This document shows, piece after piece, positions 16,528 to 25,015 of a DNA stretch of 64,000 nt. This DNA comes from Planctomycetales bacterium (GTDB taxonomy: Bacteria; Planctomycetota; Phycisphaerae; SM23-33). The position numbers and the translations under genes are program-made. How positions within the stretch are numbered: position 1 is the first letter of the stretch; the number at the start of each line of letters is the position of its first letter. The stretch lies in contig JAUWNJ010000001.1 of the NCBI GenBank assembly GCA_030612725.1, positions 1-64,000 on the forward strand, given 5' to 3'. The notes beneath the pieces were generated by a model, which saw only the letters and a program-made list of their open reading frames with translations, was not told the DNA's origin and did not search any database.

Positions 16528-17892
16528 TTACTCCTTCCCTATGCAGTAAAGATTTTTGTAGCCTCGAATGTAAAGGCGTTTGCCCTTAAATACGGGCGAG
16601 GAGCGGAACAGTTCCAGTTTGTTCCTGGACACTTCCTCGTATTCCCGTCCGGGCTTCAGGACGAAGGTCGTCCCGTTGTCGATGCTGACATACAGATAAT
16701 CCCCGGCCAGTGTGATGCTGGGATATACGGTCCCGCCGCCGAGGCTGAGTTTCCTCGTATAGACGAGCGCCCCGTCTTTTGCGTCGATTACACTCAAAAC
16801 GTTTTTTTGCGTAATTGCGTAAATAAGCCCGTTGTGCAGCAACGGCGAGGCGTAGTAGCGGTCTTTCTTGAGTTTGCCCCGCCAGAAAGGTCGGTGATTG
16901 ATTTTTTCGCCTGCGTCTTTGGGTAGTTTCACCGCAACGGCCTGCGGCTGGATAAAATATGCCACGCCGTTATCGACAATCAGACTGTTATATTGCAGGA
17001 AGGGCAGGCGATCGGTCAGAACCTCCCCGTCGGAGATGCGTACGGCATAACCGCTGGAGGTAATCACCACGTCGGCGCCGCCGACTTTGGCCTGAACCAG
17101 CGAACCCCAGCACTGTTTTGACTTGGCCCGCCAGCGGACCTCGCCGGTTTTCGTGTTGATGGCGAAAACATCGACAACGTGAACGAGTAATTTATCACCC
17201 ACCAGCAGCGGCGATGCGCTGTGCCCGTAGCCGTGGGTTGGCTTTTCTATCAACTTTATCCACTTGCGGTTTCCGACAAGGTCGTAACATGCCGCCACGC
17301 CCGTACCGAAGAGCACATAGACGTGCTTACCGTCGCTGACGGGCGTACTCGATGAGTATCCGTTGGTTTTGTCGGTCTTGGGCATACGGTATTTCGCAAA
17401 CGGTTTCATCTGGTCTTTGAGCGCCCGAATCTGTCTGTTCAGATTCCGGATTTTTTCTTTCAGGTCCGCGTCATTGGGCGACTTTCTCGATTGTCGCCTC
17501 GCCTTGCGGTGTTCGTGTTCGAGCGGGGCGATTTTTCGGGAAATGGCTTCTGCCTTTGTGTTGTCGCTTTTGGCTTTGGCGGCTCCGGCGGCATCCAGCA
17601 TGTCGAAATAGGTGTTCGTTCTGGTCCAGAGGATTTTCCCGTCGGCGAGGTTGGCGCAGACAAGCGTGGTCGGTTCGGAGCAGACGAAGAGTTTGTCGCC
17701 GACGATTATCGGCGTGGCGTTGCTCCACGACGGCATGGGCGTCTTCCATGCTACATTGGCGTTGGCCGACCATTTCGTCGGCGGTTTGGCGGCGGGATAC
17801 TTACCCGCCCCGTCCGTCCGCCAACCGACCGCTCCGATTGCCGAGGTGAACGCGACGAGTGAACATACAAAAAGCAGCAGCATCGTTCTCAA
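16528..17892 (-). CDS. Secreted PQQ-like beta-propeller protein with inserted coiled segment
   Basis: About 454 residues. The start is probably a TTG at 17892, with GGGAG five bases upstream; the ATG at 17883 is the alternative, and both precede the signal peptide ([18 protein letters not shown]). Propeller blades include [22 protein letters not shown] and [11 protein letters not shown]. After the first blade there is an unusual charged helical insertion of about 70 residues (rich in Lys, Arg and Asp, with [10 protein letters not shown]) absent from the neighbouring propellers. It starts 10 nt after the previous propeller gene stops and is followed after 5 nt by the pseudopilin gene. Confidence 0.83.
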   Translation of the reverse strand: MRTMLLLFVCSLVAFTSAIGAVGWRTDGAGKYPAAKPPTKWSANANVAWKTPMPSWSNATPIIVGDKLFVCSEPTTLVCANLADGKILWTRTNTYFDMLDAAGAAKAKSDNTKAEAISRKIAPLEHEHRKARRQSRKSPNDADLKEKIRNLNRQIRALKDQMKPFAKYRMPKTDKTNGYSSSTPVSDGKHVYVLFGTGVAACYDLVGNRKWIKLIEKPTHGYGHSASPLLVGDKLLVHVVDVFAINTKTGEVRWRAKSKQCWGSLVQAKVGGADVVITSSGYAVRISDGEVLTDRLPFLQYNSLIVDNGVAYFIQPQAVAVKLPKDAGEKINHRPFWRGKLKKDRYYASPLLHNGLIYAITQKNVLSVIDAKDGALVYTRKLSLGGGTVYPSITLAGDYLYVSIDNGTTFVLKPGREYEEVSRNKLELFRSSPVFKGKRLYIRGYKNLYCIGKE

Positions 17893-17902
17893 AGTTTCTC
17901 CC

Positions 17903-19357
17903 TTACTTGATTGATTCGAGCAGTTTCGTTGCATCGCGTGCATATCGGGAATCTTTGTGGTTCTCGATAATGTCCGTCAGCAGGGTCTTTGCTTTTTCCT
18001 TCAGACCGGCGGCCAGGTATGACTTCGCCAGACCCAGTTTTGCTTCGGCAGGGTCCGACCGCTCCGGCGGGGTCTTCTTCACGACCGGATTGACTTTGGG
18101 TTTTACCCTCGGCGGTTTGGGGGCGACTTTCAGGCAGATGAGTTTTCCCTGGTGGCTCCGGCCGAATATCCGCCCGCCGGAAAGGACCGGAACGGTCCAG
18201 CACGTGCCCGAAAGAACCTTCCTTCGCGCCAGTTCTTTGTAGCCGTTCGGGGACGCCTCAGCGATGACCAGCGTTCCACGCTGCTCCATTATGATCATTT
18301 TCCCGTCGGCGATCATGAGTGAACTTTGCCGGCCGAAACCGCGCTGCGACCACTTGACGTCGCCGGTGGCGAAGTCCAGGCACTTGAAACCCGACTTGTC
18401 GAAGCCGTAAAGGTTCCCCTTCCACAGGACGCAACTGTTGAAGTGGTTCCGCATTTCCTTGTTCCGCCGGATGACGGAAAGTTTTCCGCCGCTGAATTGC
18501 AGCAGGGCGCATCCGACGCCGTAGTTGGAGGAGATAAAAATCTTGTCGCCGGAGATAATCGGGTCTGCTGCATTGACGTCATGTTTGGTTTTCCAGGGAT
18601 ACCGGGCAAGTTCCTTGCCGTTTGTGGCGTTCAGCACCGCCAGCGACGTTCCGTTGAATATGGCTGCATATTTTCGCCTGCCCAACTCGAACGGTACGGC
18701 TGTGGCGTAACCGGCCAGACCGCCGCCGGTTTTCCAGACGATTTTTCCGCTGGCTTTATCCAGCGCCACGCCGGCGGAACCGATGTTCAATATCACCAAT
18801 TTACCCGTTACCCGCGGCGAGCCGGCAAAGCCCCACTGCGGGATGACGGCGCGCAATTCCTTCTGCACGTTTTTCTTCCAGACCACTTCGCCTGATTCGG
18901 CATTGAGGCAGAACACCTGCCCGATATGGCTCACGGTGAAGACGTACTTTCCGTCCACTGTCGGCGTCGCACGCGGACCTGGGTATCCGCCCTTCGTCGC
19001 CTTCGGGCAGGAGTACGATTTCTTCCATATCTCCTCGCCCGTATCGGCGTTCAGGCACCAGATGGTATCGCTCCGGCCGTCGTTTCCCATCGTATAAACG
19101 CGGTCATCGACGACTGCGACCGAAGAGTAGCCCACGCCGACCGATTTTTCCCAGAGTACTTCAGGCTCTTTCTTCAACCATGCTTCCATCCAGCCTTTTT
19201 CGTCGGAGATACCGTTATGGTTCGGTCCGCGCCAGTTAGGCCAATCGGCTGCACCGGCCCGGCCTGCGGTCAGAAGTGGAAATGTAACCGTCGCTGCGGC
19301 AATCGCTACGGATGCCAAAAGACGTCTGCATATAGTAGTAGATGTGAAGAAATCCAT
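17903..19357 (-). CDS. Secreted PQQ-like beta-propeller protein with TPR-like tail
   Basis: 484 residues. A signal peptide ends near TAGRAGA, followed by the family entry motif ADWPNWRGPNHNGIS. Blades include DTIWCLNADTGEEIWKKSY and VFCLNAESGEVVWKKN. After the propeller, a linker with KPPRVKPKVNP leads to a C-terminal helical hairpin (EAKLGLAKSYLAAGLKEKAKTLL) that looks like a single TPR. It is the first gene of a propeller-propeller-pseudopilin unit. Probably periplasmic; function unknown. Confidence 0.85.
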   Translation of the reverse strand: MDFFTSTTICRRLLASVAIAAATVTFPLLTAGRAGAADWPNWRGPNHNGISDEKGWMEAWLKKEPEVLWEKSVGVGYSSVAVVDDRVYTMGNDGRSDTIWCLNADTGEEIWKKSYSCPKATKGGYPGPRATPTVDGKYVFTVSHIGQVFCLNAESGEVVWKKNVQKELRAVIPQWGFAGSPRVTGKLVILNIGSAGVALDKASGKIVWKTGGGLAGYATAVPFELGRRKYAAIFNGTSLAVLNATNGKELARYPWKTKHDVNAADPIISGDKIFISSNYGVGCALLQFSGGKLSVIRRNKEMRNHFNSCVLWKGNLYGFDKSGFKCLDFATGDVKWSQRGFGRQSSLMIADGKMIIMEQRGTLVIAEASPNGYKELARRKVLSGTCWTVPVLSGGRIFGRSHQGKLICLKVAPKPPRVKPKVNPVVKKTPPERSDPAEAKLGLAKSYLAAGLKEKAKTLLTDIIENHKDSRYARDATKLLESIK

Positions 19358-19470
19358 TATCGGAGTTCCTCCGGTATAAAACGCCTGGAACTTGCCCCAA
19401 ACTACCGATTCGTCGGTTCAACATATATAACCCACCCATTACGACGAAGGTGCGGTTTTTTTGTATTTTC

Positions 19471-19500
19471 AAAGCCGACGGATAGCTATCCGTCGGCTTT
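19471..19500. terminator. Perfect 30-nt palindrome, probable terminator of the DUF502 gene
   Basis: The stem aaagccgacggatag/ctatccgtcggcttt is perfectly self-complementary and lies just after the stop at 19517 on the minus strand. On that strand the stem is followed by gaaaatacaaaaaaac rather than a clean T-run. Related words recur at 63125-63224, so it also belongs to a repeat class. Confidence 0.7.
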
Positions 19501-19516
19501 AGGCGTTCGGCGCGGG

Positions 19517-20122
19517 TTACTTTTTGTTGTTGGTCTTACTGGTCGATGCGCCGGCGATAGCGGCTACCTTCATCGCCTCCTCGACGCTCATATCGACCGG
19601 TTCGAGCGAATCCGGGGACACATAAACCGTAGGCCCGCCGATCATGTAACTCATCGGAAGATAGACAGCCACCTTGTCGGTGTCGGAACCTTCGGTTGCG
19701 ACGGGGTTTGTGGAGGTTCGGATTCCCAGTAAATCTATTTCCGTTCCGGGGACGCGATAACGAACGGCTTGGCCCGTCTTGCTCGCGTCGCCGCCGAAGA
19801 GGTTCAATATGTCCCGCACCGATTCGTAGATGCTCTTGATGCCCGGAAGGCGCGAGAATATCCGATCGATAAGCCCCAGCATCCAGCGAAACCCCCACAG
19901 GCGTGTCAGGAGACCGATGAGATATATGCCCACAATGGCTAATATCACCCCGAGTCCGCGGAACCACCAGTCTTCGACGCCTGATTCGGGAGACACCATC
20001 TTGACGCCGCTTTTGACCATTCCGTCTATTGTGGAACCCGCCCACAAAACAATCCAGACCGTAACGATTAACGGAGCAACGACCATTACACCGGCAAGGA
20101 ATATCCCAAGTTGCTTTTTCAT
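19517..20122 (-). CDS. DUF502 family membrane protein
   Basis: 201 residues. Two transmembrane segments (about 7-30 and 55-75) are followed by the family core, with motifs IPGIKSIYESVRDI and FGG. A soluble tail carries PTTP-like processing of PMSYMIGGPTVYVSPDSLEPVDMSVEEAMK. DUF502 proteins are widespread inner-membrane proteins of unknown function, about 200 residues long, so the length is normal. It lies 26 nt downstream of the STAS gene and is followed by a perfect hairpin. A minus-strand STAS-DUF502 unit is likely. Confidence 0.88.
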   Translation of the reverse strand: MKKQLGIFLAGVMVVAPLIVTVWIVLWAGSTIDGMVKSGVKMVSPESGVEDWWFRGLGVILAIVGIYLIGLLTRLWGFRWMLGLIDRIFSRLPGIKSIYESVRDILNLFGGDASKTGQAVRYRVPGTEIDLLGIRTSTNPVATEGSDTDKVAVYLPMSYMIGGPTVYVSPDSLEPVDMSVEEAMKVAAIAGASTSKTNNKK

Positions 20123-20148
20123 CGTAATACTCCTGTGCCACCAACCCT

Positions 20149-20514
20149 CTACGTCGTATGGACCCCGAAACTCTTCAGGGCGTCTTCTTCGTTGTCGTGG
20201 AACGCGAACAACTTATCCAGATGGGTAATCTTGAAGGGTTTGTGCAGGTCGGCCCGCAGGCTGCAAATAGCGACCTGGCCCTTGATGGTCTGCGATTTCT
20301 TCTGGAGACTGATTAGCACACCCAGCAACGACGACGAGAGGAACCTGACATGCGAGAAATCCAGTAGTATTTTCCTCTGCGCCTGCTTATCAACAAGTTC
20401 GTAGAGTTGTTCGCCGATCACTTCGATGGCCTGAGCGTCCAGGATTGACGCGCCGCTGAAACTGGCGACAACCACGCCACCGATGTTCTGCACGATAAGT
20501 TGCGCCTCTGCCAT
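20149..20514 (-). CDS. STAS-domain protein (anti-sigma factor antagonist-like)
   Basis: 121 residues from the ATG at 20514, which has GGGAGA seven bases upstream; an upstream in-frame start would add 18 unconserved residues. The fold order fits a STAS domain: strands VVVASFSGASILD, a helix with IEVIGEQLYELV, then KILLDFSHVRFLSSSLLGVLISL. The serine run SSS occupies the place of the usual phosphorylated serine in SpoIIAA-like antagonists. No partner anti-sigma kinase is in the window. It probably acts in a partner-switching circuit. Confidence 0.85.
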   Translation of the reverse strand: MAEAQLIVQNIGGVVVASFSGASILDAQAIEVIGEQLYELVDKQAQRKILLDFSHVRFLSSSLLGVLISLQKKSQTIKGQVAICSLRADLHKPFKITHLDKLFAFHDNEEDALKSFGVHTT

Positions 20515-20757
20515 ATCTGATTCTCCCGTATATTCGTCGCCGAGTGGTTCTTCGTTTGAAATCACCACGCCAAAGATCCGCTGCTGTTATTATGCTCCGT
20601 TCAGGCAAGCCTGACAAGGCCAAATGGAAATCTAAAAAAAAACACTCCACGCTTTTTGTCCCGCTCTGATGTAAATCGTAGTGTTACGTTAGAACCAGCA
20701 CGGGTCCGTTACCGTGATATTCTGAGGGCGGACCTGAAATGCTGCGGAGGGTTTGCC

Positions 20758-20946
20758 ATGCGATACCGAGTACATTATTGCCTCGAAAACGACCGTCTGA
20801 CGACGGAGGTCGAAGCCGCTTCACCCCATGAAGCCGTTGTCAAGTTCCGCCACACTCGCCCTGACAGCGAGGTCCGTGGCCGGCGTCGCTCGGAAGTCCT
20901 CAGCATCATGCCGGTTGAAACGCACAACCCGACCAGCTACGCCTGA
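20758..20946 (+). CDS. Small conserved-looking hypothetical protein (62 aa)
   Basis: Starts at ATG 20758 with a clear GGAGG seven bases upstream. The frame is open further upstream but that part lacks a ribosome site. The product begins MRYRVHYCLEN and is rich in basic and charged residues, with a small alpha/beta pattern (ASPHEAVVKFRHT) reminiscent of short RNA- or DNA-contact proteins. No motif identifies it. It is transcribed divergently from the STAS gene and convergently with the GH57 gene. Confidence 0.6.
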   Translation: MRYRVHYCLENDRLTTEVEAASPHEAVVKFRHTRPDSEVRGRRRSEVLSIMPVETHNPTSYA

Positions 20947-21023
20947 TTGAATTTACTTACCCGGCCAGACAAGGCCGGCGGATAACCAGCCCGCCGGTAG
21001 ATACGGTTAATGAAAAATGCGGC

Positions 21024-22196
21024 TTAAGGCAGCCTCGAGCGGATTGAGTCGAGGATGTTCATGTAATTAATGTACGAATCGTACGGTGACTGGTAGGGAT
21101 TGAAGTACTTATGCACGTCGCCGTCGGCGAAATACTTCGTGCACATGTAATAGAAATGGTCGGAGGTCTGCAATTTCCGCCAGTCTTCCAGCAGGGTCTC
21201 GTCGCCGCTGGAGCGGACCTCATCGGTAATGGCGTAAGTCTCGTACAGGGCGTTGGCCTGCATGGAATTACCCAACCAGGCGGAAATATCCCGCTCGGTG
21301 TCGGCCCAGGAGATCATGTGCGGGATGTCCAGTTCGCCCTCGGCGGGATAACGGTCGGCAGCCTCCGATACTGTCAGGAAATCGTTCTTTTGGGTTCCTA
21401 TGATACTTGCGGGCAGTGCGCGTAGGAAATCGAAGATTCCGGTGTCGTCCCACTGGTGTTCGCCGAAAGTCTCGTAATCCATGAACAGGTTGCAGACGTA
21501 CCCGGTACCGTTGATGCGGTCCACCCATCCGGTGAATTTTTCCACCGTCAAGGGCCACTCCGTCCACGCCCGGTCGCCGAAGCGGAAGGCGATGTCGTCG
21601 CTGAGGCGATAATTCTTCAGCATCATTTTCAGGTGCTCGCAGTTGGGCGGGCGATAGAGGAAATTCGGGCTACGGTGTCCGAGGATATGGTCGGCCCCTT
21701 CGGTCAGGACAATGTCGAAGCCCATTTCCTCGACGACCTCGGCTACGTCGTTGTTATAGGTCAGTTCGGTGTTGCGGAATGTTCGCGGGGTTTGTCCGAA
21801 CAGGTCGGTAATAATCTGCCGGTGTTTTTCTACTTGGTCGATGAACTCATCTCGCCGGTACAGGAATGCCAGCGTGTGGTAATAGGTTTCGGCGATGAAC
21901 TCGACGCATCCGGTTTTGGCCAATTCGACGAAACTCTCCAGCACTTCCGGGCAATACTGCTTGAATTGCTCGATTGCCATTCCCGTAACGGAGTAGTTGA
22001 CGCGAAAGCGTCCCTCGTTGGCGCGGATTAACTCGGTAATCAGCGCGTTGGCGGGCAGATAGCATTTCGAGGCGACTTTCCGGCAGATTTCGCCGTTGGC
22101 CTGATCGTCGAAATAGTTCGTACCGCTATCGAAGATGCTGTAAGGCCGAAGCCGGTACGGTTGATGAACCTGAAAGTAAAATACTACTGAAGCCAT
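21024..22196 (-). CDS. Glycoside hydrolase family 57 protein (alpha-amylase/glucanotransferase-like)
   Basis: 390 residues, the short GH57 type. Family motifs are HQPYRLRP near the start, AETYYHTLAFL, and FRNTELTYNN, whose E144 fits the catalytic nucleophile. D240 in the motif LFMDYETFGEHQ fits the acid/base. There is no signal peptide, so it should act in the cytoplasm on alpha-1,4-glucans. The start ATG has AAGGG eight bases upstream. It follows a glycogen-synthase-like glycosyltransferase after 39 nt on the same strand, a pair often involved in glycogen turnover. Exact specificity (amylase, branching or transferase) cannot be told. Confidence 0.9.
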   Translation of the reverse strand: MASVVFYFQVHQPYRLRPYSIFDSGTNYFDDQANGEICRKVASKCYLPANALITELIRANEGRFRVNYSVTGMAIEQFKQYCPEVLESFVELAKTGCVEFIAETYYHTLAFLYRRDEFIDQVEKHRQIITDLFGQTPRTFRNTELTYNNDVAEVVEEMGFDIVLTEGADHILGHRSPNFLYRPPNCEHLKMMLKNYRLSDDIAFRFGDRAWTEWPLTVEKFTGWVDRINGTGYVCNLFMDYETFGEHQWDDTGIFDFLRALPASIIGTQKNDFLTVSEAADRYPAEGELDIPHMISWADTERDISAWLGNSMQANALYETYAITDEVRSSGDETLLEDWRKLQTSDHFYYMCTKYFADGDVHKYFNPYQSPYDSYINYMNILDSIRSRLP

Positions 22197-22235
22197 GGTA
22201 TGCCCTTGCGAACCCGTTAATTCGTGAACAGGATA

Positions 22236-23564
22236 TTATTTCCGCCGTTTGTGGATCTTTTGTTTTTTTGCCCTGACAAGTTCTGTGTATATTTTTTTGC
22301 ACTTTTTGGCCGAATCTTTCCAGGAGAGTTTTCGCAACTCTATCTGTCCGTGCTGCTGGAGGACTCTTCGCAGCGGCGGGTGTCGGAGGACCGCGACGAT
22401 CTTGTTGGCCATTTCGTCGATGTCCCAGAAATCGACTTTTAGTGCATGCGTGAGGACTTCCGATACGCCGGACTGCTTGGAGATAATCACGGGGACGTTG
22501 TGGCTCATCGCCTCCAATGGCGCGATTCCGAACGGTTCGGAAACTGACGGCATGACGTACAGGTCGGCCATGTTGAATATCCGCCCAACGTCGTCTCCAC
22601 GAAGAAAACCCGTAAAGGCGACGTGCTTTCCGATACCCAGTTCGGCTGCCAGCGAGACTGACTGACTGATGAGGTCTCCGCTTCCGGCGATAACGAAGCG
22701 TACCTTGTCGAATTTACTCAGCACTTTTTTAGCGGCCTGGAGGAAATACTCAGGCCCCTTCTGCATTGTAATGCGTCCGAGGAACAGGACGATTTTTTCG
22801 TCTCGTTTGATCGGGTCGGTATGGATTTTTTTCACTTCCAGGTCCACGGCGTTATAGACCACTTCGATTTTTTCGGGGTTCACGCCGTATCGCTTCACCG
22901 CGATTCCGCGAGTGAGGTAACTGACGCAGATGACCCTGTCGGCTCCGTGCAATCCCGCCCGTTCGATGTCGTACACTTGCTGATTGATGTTTTCGCCGGA
23001 GCGGTCGAACTCAGTCGAATGGAGATGGACCACCAGCGGTTTGCCCGAGTAGGCGGCGACCGCCAGGCCGGCAGGATAAGTCATCCAGTCGTGGGCATGG
23101 ATCACGTCGAAGGTTTCGTCCTGTGAGTGTTTCACTGCCAGCGAGGCATACCGTCGAACCTGTTCCATCAGGTCTCCGCCGTAACCGACCGCTTCGCCAC
23201 CGGGCAGGATGTCTCCAACCGGAAGGTAGTCGTTTTCGTCTGCCGGCTGCAGCTGCTTCATCATCTCGACAACCTGGTCATATTGCTCAGGACCGGCGTA
23301 GGGTTGGAGAAAGGCGGGTAAAACGTGCATCGTTACACCACGCAGCAGCGATTTGTTCTTACCCTTGACGACGGTATCATCAGAAATGTTCGAAGGAGTC
23401 TTGAAGGTAACGTGGCTATGGAAGTCCTGGGGAATGGACACCGGAAGGACAAAGCCCACCTTCACGCCGACCGAATCCAGCCCGCGCGTCAGACCATAAC
23501 AGGCCGTTCCCAACCCGCCGCTGATATAAGGCGGAAATTCCCAACCTAGCATAAGAACTTTCAT
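22236..23564 (-). CDS. Glycosyltransferase family 4/5, glycogen-synthase-like
   Basis: 442 residues of a GT-B fold. The N-terminal domain starts MKVLMLGWEFPPYISGGLG, with the glycine-rich acceptor loop seen in starch and glycogen synthases, then IHAHDWMTYPAG. The C-terminal domain has LFLGRITMQKGPEYFL and SEPFGIAPLEAM, the nucleotide-sugar site with its conserved glutamates. The neighbouring GH57 gene supports a role in alpha-glucan synthesis. The last residues are strongly basic (RAKKQKIHKRRK). An alternative is a general GT4 mannosyl- or glucosyltransferase. Confidence 0.88.
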   Translation of the reverse strand: MKVLMLGWEFPPYISGGLGTACYGLTRGLDSVGVKVGFVLPVSIPQDFHSHVTFKTPSNISDDTVVKGKNKSLLRGVTMHVLPAFLQPYAGPEQYDQVVEMMKQLQPADENDYLPVGDILPGGEAVGYGGDLMEQVRRYASLAVKHSQDETFDVIHAHDWMTYPAGLAVAAYSGKPLVVHLHSTEFDRSGENINQQVYDIERAGLHGADRVICVSYLTRGIAVKRYGVNPEKIEVVYNAVDLEVKKIHTDPIKRDEKIVLFLGRITMQKGPEYFLQAAKKVLSKFDKVRFVIAGSGDLISQSVSLAAELGIGKHVAFTGFLRGDDVGRIFNMADLYVMPSVSEPFGIAPLEAMSHNVPVIISKQSGVSEVLTHALKVDFWDIDEMANKIVAVLRHPPLRRVLQQHGQIELRKLSWKDSAKKCKKIYTELVRAKKQKIHKRRK

Positions 23565-23672
23565 GGTTTGCCGTTCTTCCCGGAATACCGGAATACTTGT
23601 TAAGTAACCCCTGCCGAGGAGTTAACTCGCTTTATCGGCAAAAGTCAATATGAATTGTAGCAATTATGATAA

Positions 23673-24023
23673 TTATCCAAACGAGTCCAACCATCCGAAA
23701 ATTTCCAGAAGGGAAATAATCGACGCGATTGCTGCTACCGCTATCCAGAAAAACCAGTTCAGTAGAAGCGTTTTTGTTACATACAGCCCGCCGCGAACGT
23801 ACCACTTCTTGCTGCTGCGCCAGTCCTGCAAGTCCAGAAAAATCCATTCCTTGCAATGCGGGCACTGCTGGGTCTGGTCGTGAACGAGTTCGCCGCAAGC
23901 CGGGCAATGCCGAAGCATCAGCGGCGAGTCTTCATCACCTTCTATGAGGTCGGCTTCGGCGGGGAATTCCTTCTCTTCCAGCGGTTTGTCGCTTTGGCGG
24001 AACACCCCATTATCATATTGCAA
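23673..24023 (-). CDS. Zinc-ribbon membrane protein, hypothetical
   Basis: 116 residues. The start is probably TTG at 24023, since GGGAG lies five bases upstream and no in-frame ATG occurs before residue 36. A zinc ribbon is formed by C40/C43 and C54/C57 (CPACGELV and CPHCKEW). After it comes one long or two short transmembrane segments (LLLNWFFWIAVAAIASIISLL). No enzymatic motif is visible. Proteins of this form are common small accessory membrane proteins of unknown role. It sits between two glycosyltransferase genes on the same strand. Confidence 0.72.
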   Translation of the reverse strand: MQYDNGVFRQSDKPLEEKEFPAEADLIEGDEDSPLMLRHCPACGELVHDQTQQCPHCKEWIFLDLQDWRSSKKWYVRGGLYVTKTLLLNWFFWIAVAAIASIISLLEIFGWLDSFG

Positions 24024-24097
24024 ATCGCTCCCGAAAGCGACTGGGAAAAGATAGAATCAAAGGTGGGACTCCGAGTCGCTCCGTCCCGGCCTACCGG

Positions 24098-24865
24098 TTA
24101 GTCATACAGTCCGCGACGGGCGTTTCGTCTAATCGTCAGCAGTTCGACCACCATTCGTAAAGAATCGCGAAACAGCCTGACGCGAGAATCCGGATCGAAG
24201 TTCCACGTAATCGGAACCTCCAGAATACGATACCCCATGCCCCTGGCGATACGGAGCACTTCAACGTCGAACGCCATTGAATCAAGCCGCTGGCGCCTGA
24301 AAACGTCCTCGGCCACGCCTGCACTGAAGCACTTGAATCCGCACTGCGTATCCTTAAGCCCCGGAAGCGCAAGAATACGCACAATCGCGTTAAAAACCCG
24401 TCCGATGCGCCGGCGAGAGGCCGGCTGGGTAACGACCGAACCGGGCGCTTCGCGCGAGCCGATTGCGATATCGAAATCCTCCAATTGCGGCGGGAGGAAC
24501 CGATTGACCTCGGCGATTGGCATGGACAAGTCCGCATCACAGAGGAAGCGGTACTGCCCCCTCGCTGCCAGCATTCCGCGACGGACAGCCAGACCTTTTC
24601 CCCGCATCTCCTCCCGCAGCACGCGCAGGGAAGGATGGTTGGGTACAAATGACTGGGCGATTTCGAATGTCCGGTCCTCGCTGCCGTTCTCGACTACCAG
24701 GACCTCTGCCGGATACGCCTGGGCGTTCAGGAAGGCGAAAATTTCCTCCAGCGTCCCCGGCAAACGGGCTTCTTCGTTGTGGGCCGGTATTATAATCGAC
24801 AGCAAAGGCGAGTCCGCCGCGCCGTCGGAAGGTGATTCGTTCGGTTGTCGGTCCTGTTCAGGCAT
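24098..24865 (-). CDS. Glycosyltransferase family 2 (dolichyl-phosphate sugar synthase-like)
   Basis: About 255 residues from ATG 24865; earlier starts are possible but add no conserved sequence. The GT-A fold is shown by LSIIIPAHNEEARL, VLVVENGSEDRT and the metal-binding LCDADLSMP motif. The pattern GLKDTQCGFKCF plus RVRLFRDSLRM at the end is typical of dolichyl- or polyprenyl-phosphate glucosyl/mannosyltransferases. There are no C-terminal membrane helices. It probably makes a lipid-linked sugar for cell-envelope glycosylation, facing the cytoplasm. Confidence 0.88.
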   Translation of the reverse strand: MPEQDRQPNESPSDGAADSPLLSIIIPAHNEEARLPGTLEEIFAFLNAQAYPAEVLVVENGSEDRTFEIAQSFVPNHPSLRVLREEMRGKGLAVRRGMLAARGQYRFLCDADLSMPIAEVNRFLPPQLEDFDIAIGSREAPGSVVTQPASRRRIGRVFNAIVRILALPGLKDTQCGFKCFSAGVAEDVFRRQRLDSMAFDVEVLRIARGMGYRILEVPITWNFDPDSRVRLFRDSLRMVVELLTIRRNARRGLYD

Positions 24866-25015
24866 ATTGAAATCTTTCTGAACCGAAAGCATACACAACT
24901 AAGGCGTAAGCATGTAGTGATATTTACAATGATGCCTCAAGAGGAAGATTGACCGCACGTTAGATCTTTCCTAGAATTACAGGTATAAGTCTTTCCCTTT
25001 AAGCAGGGTCGTGTT

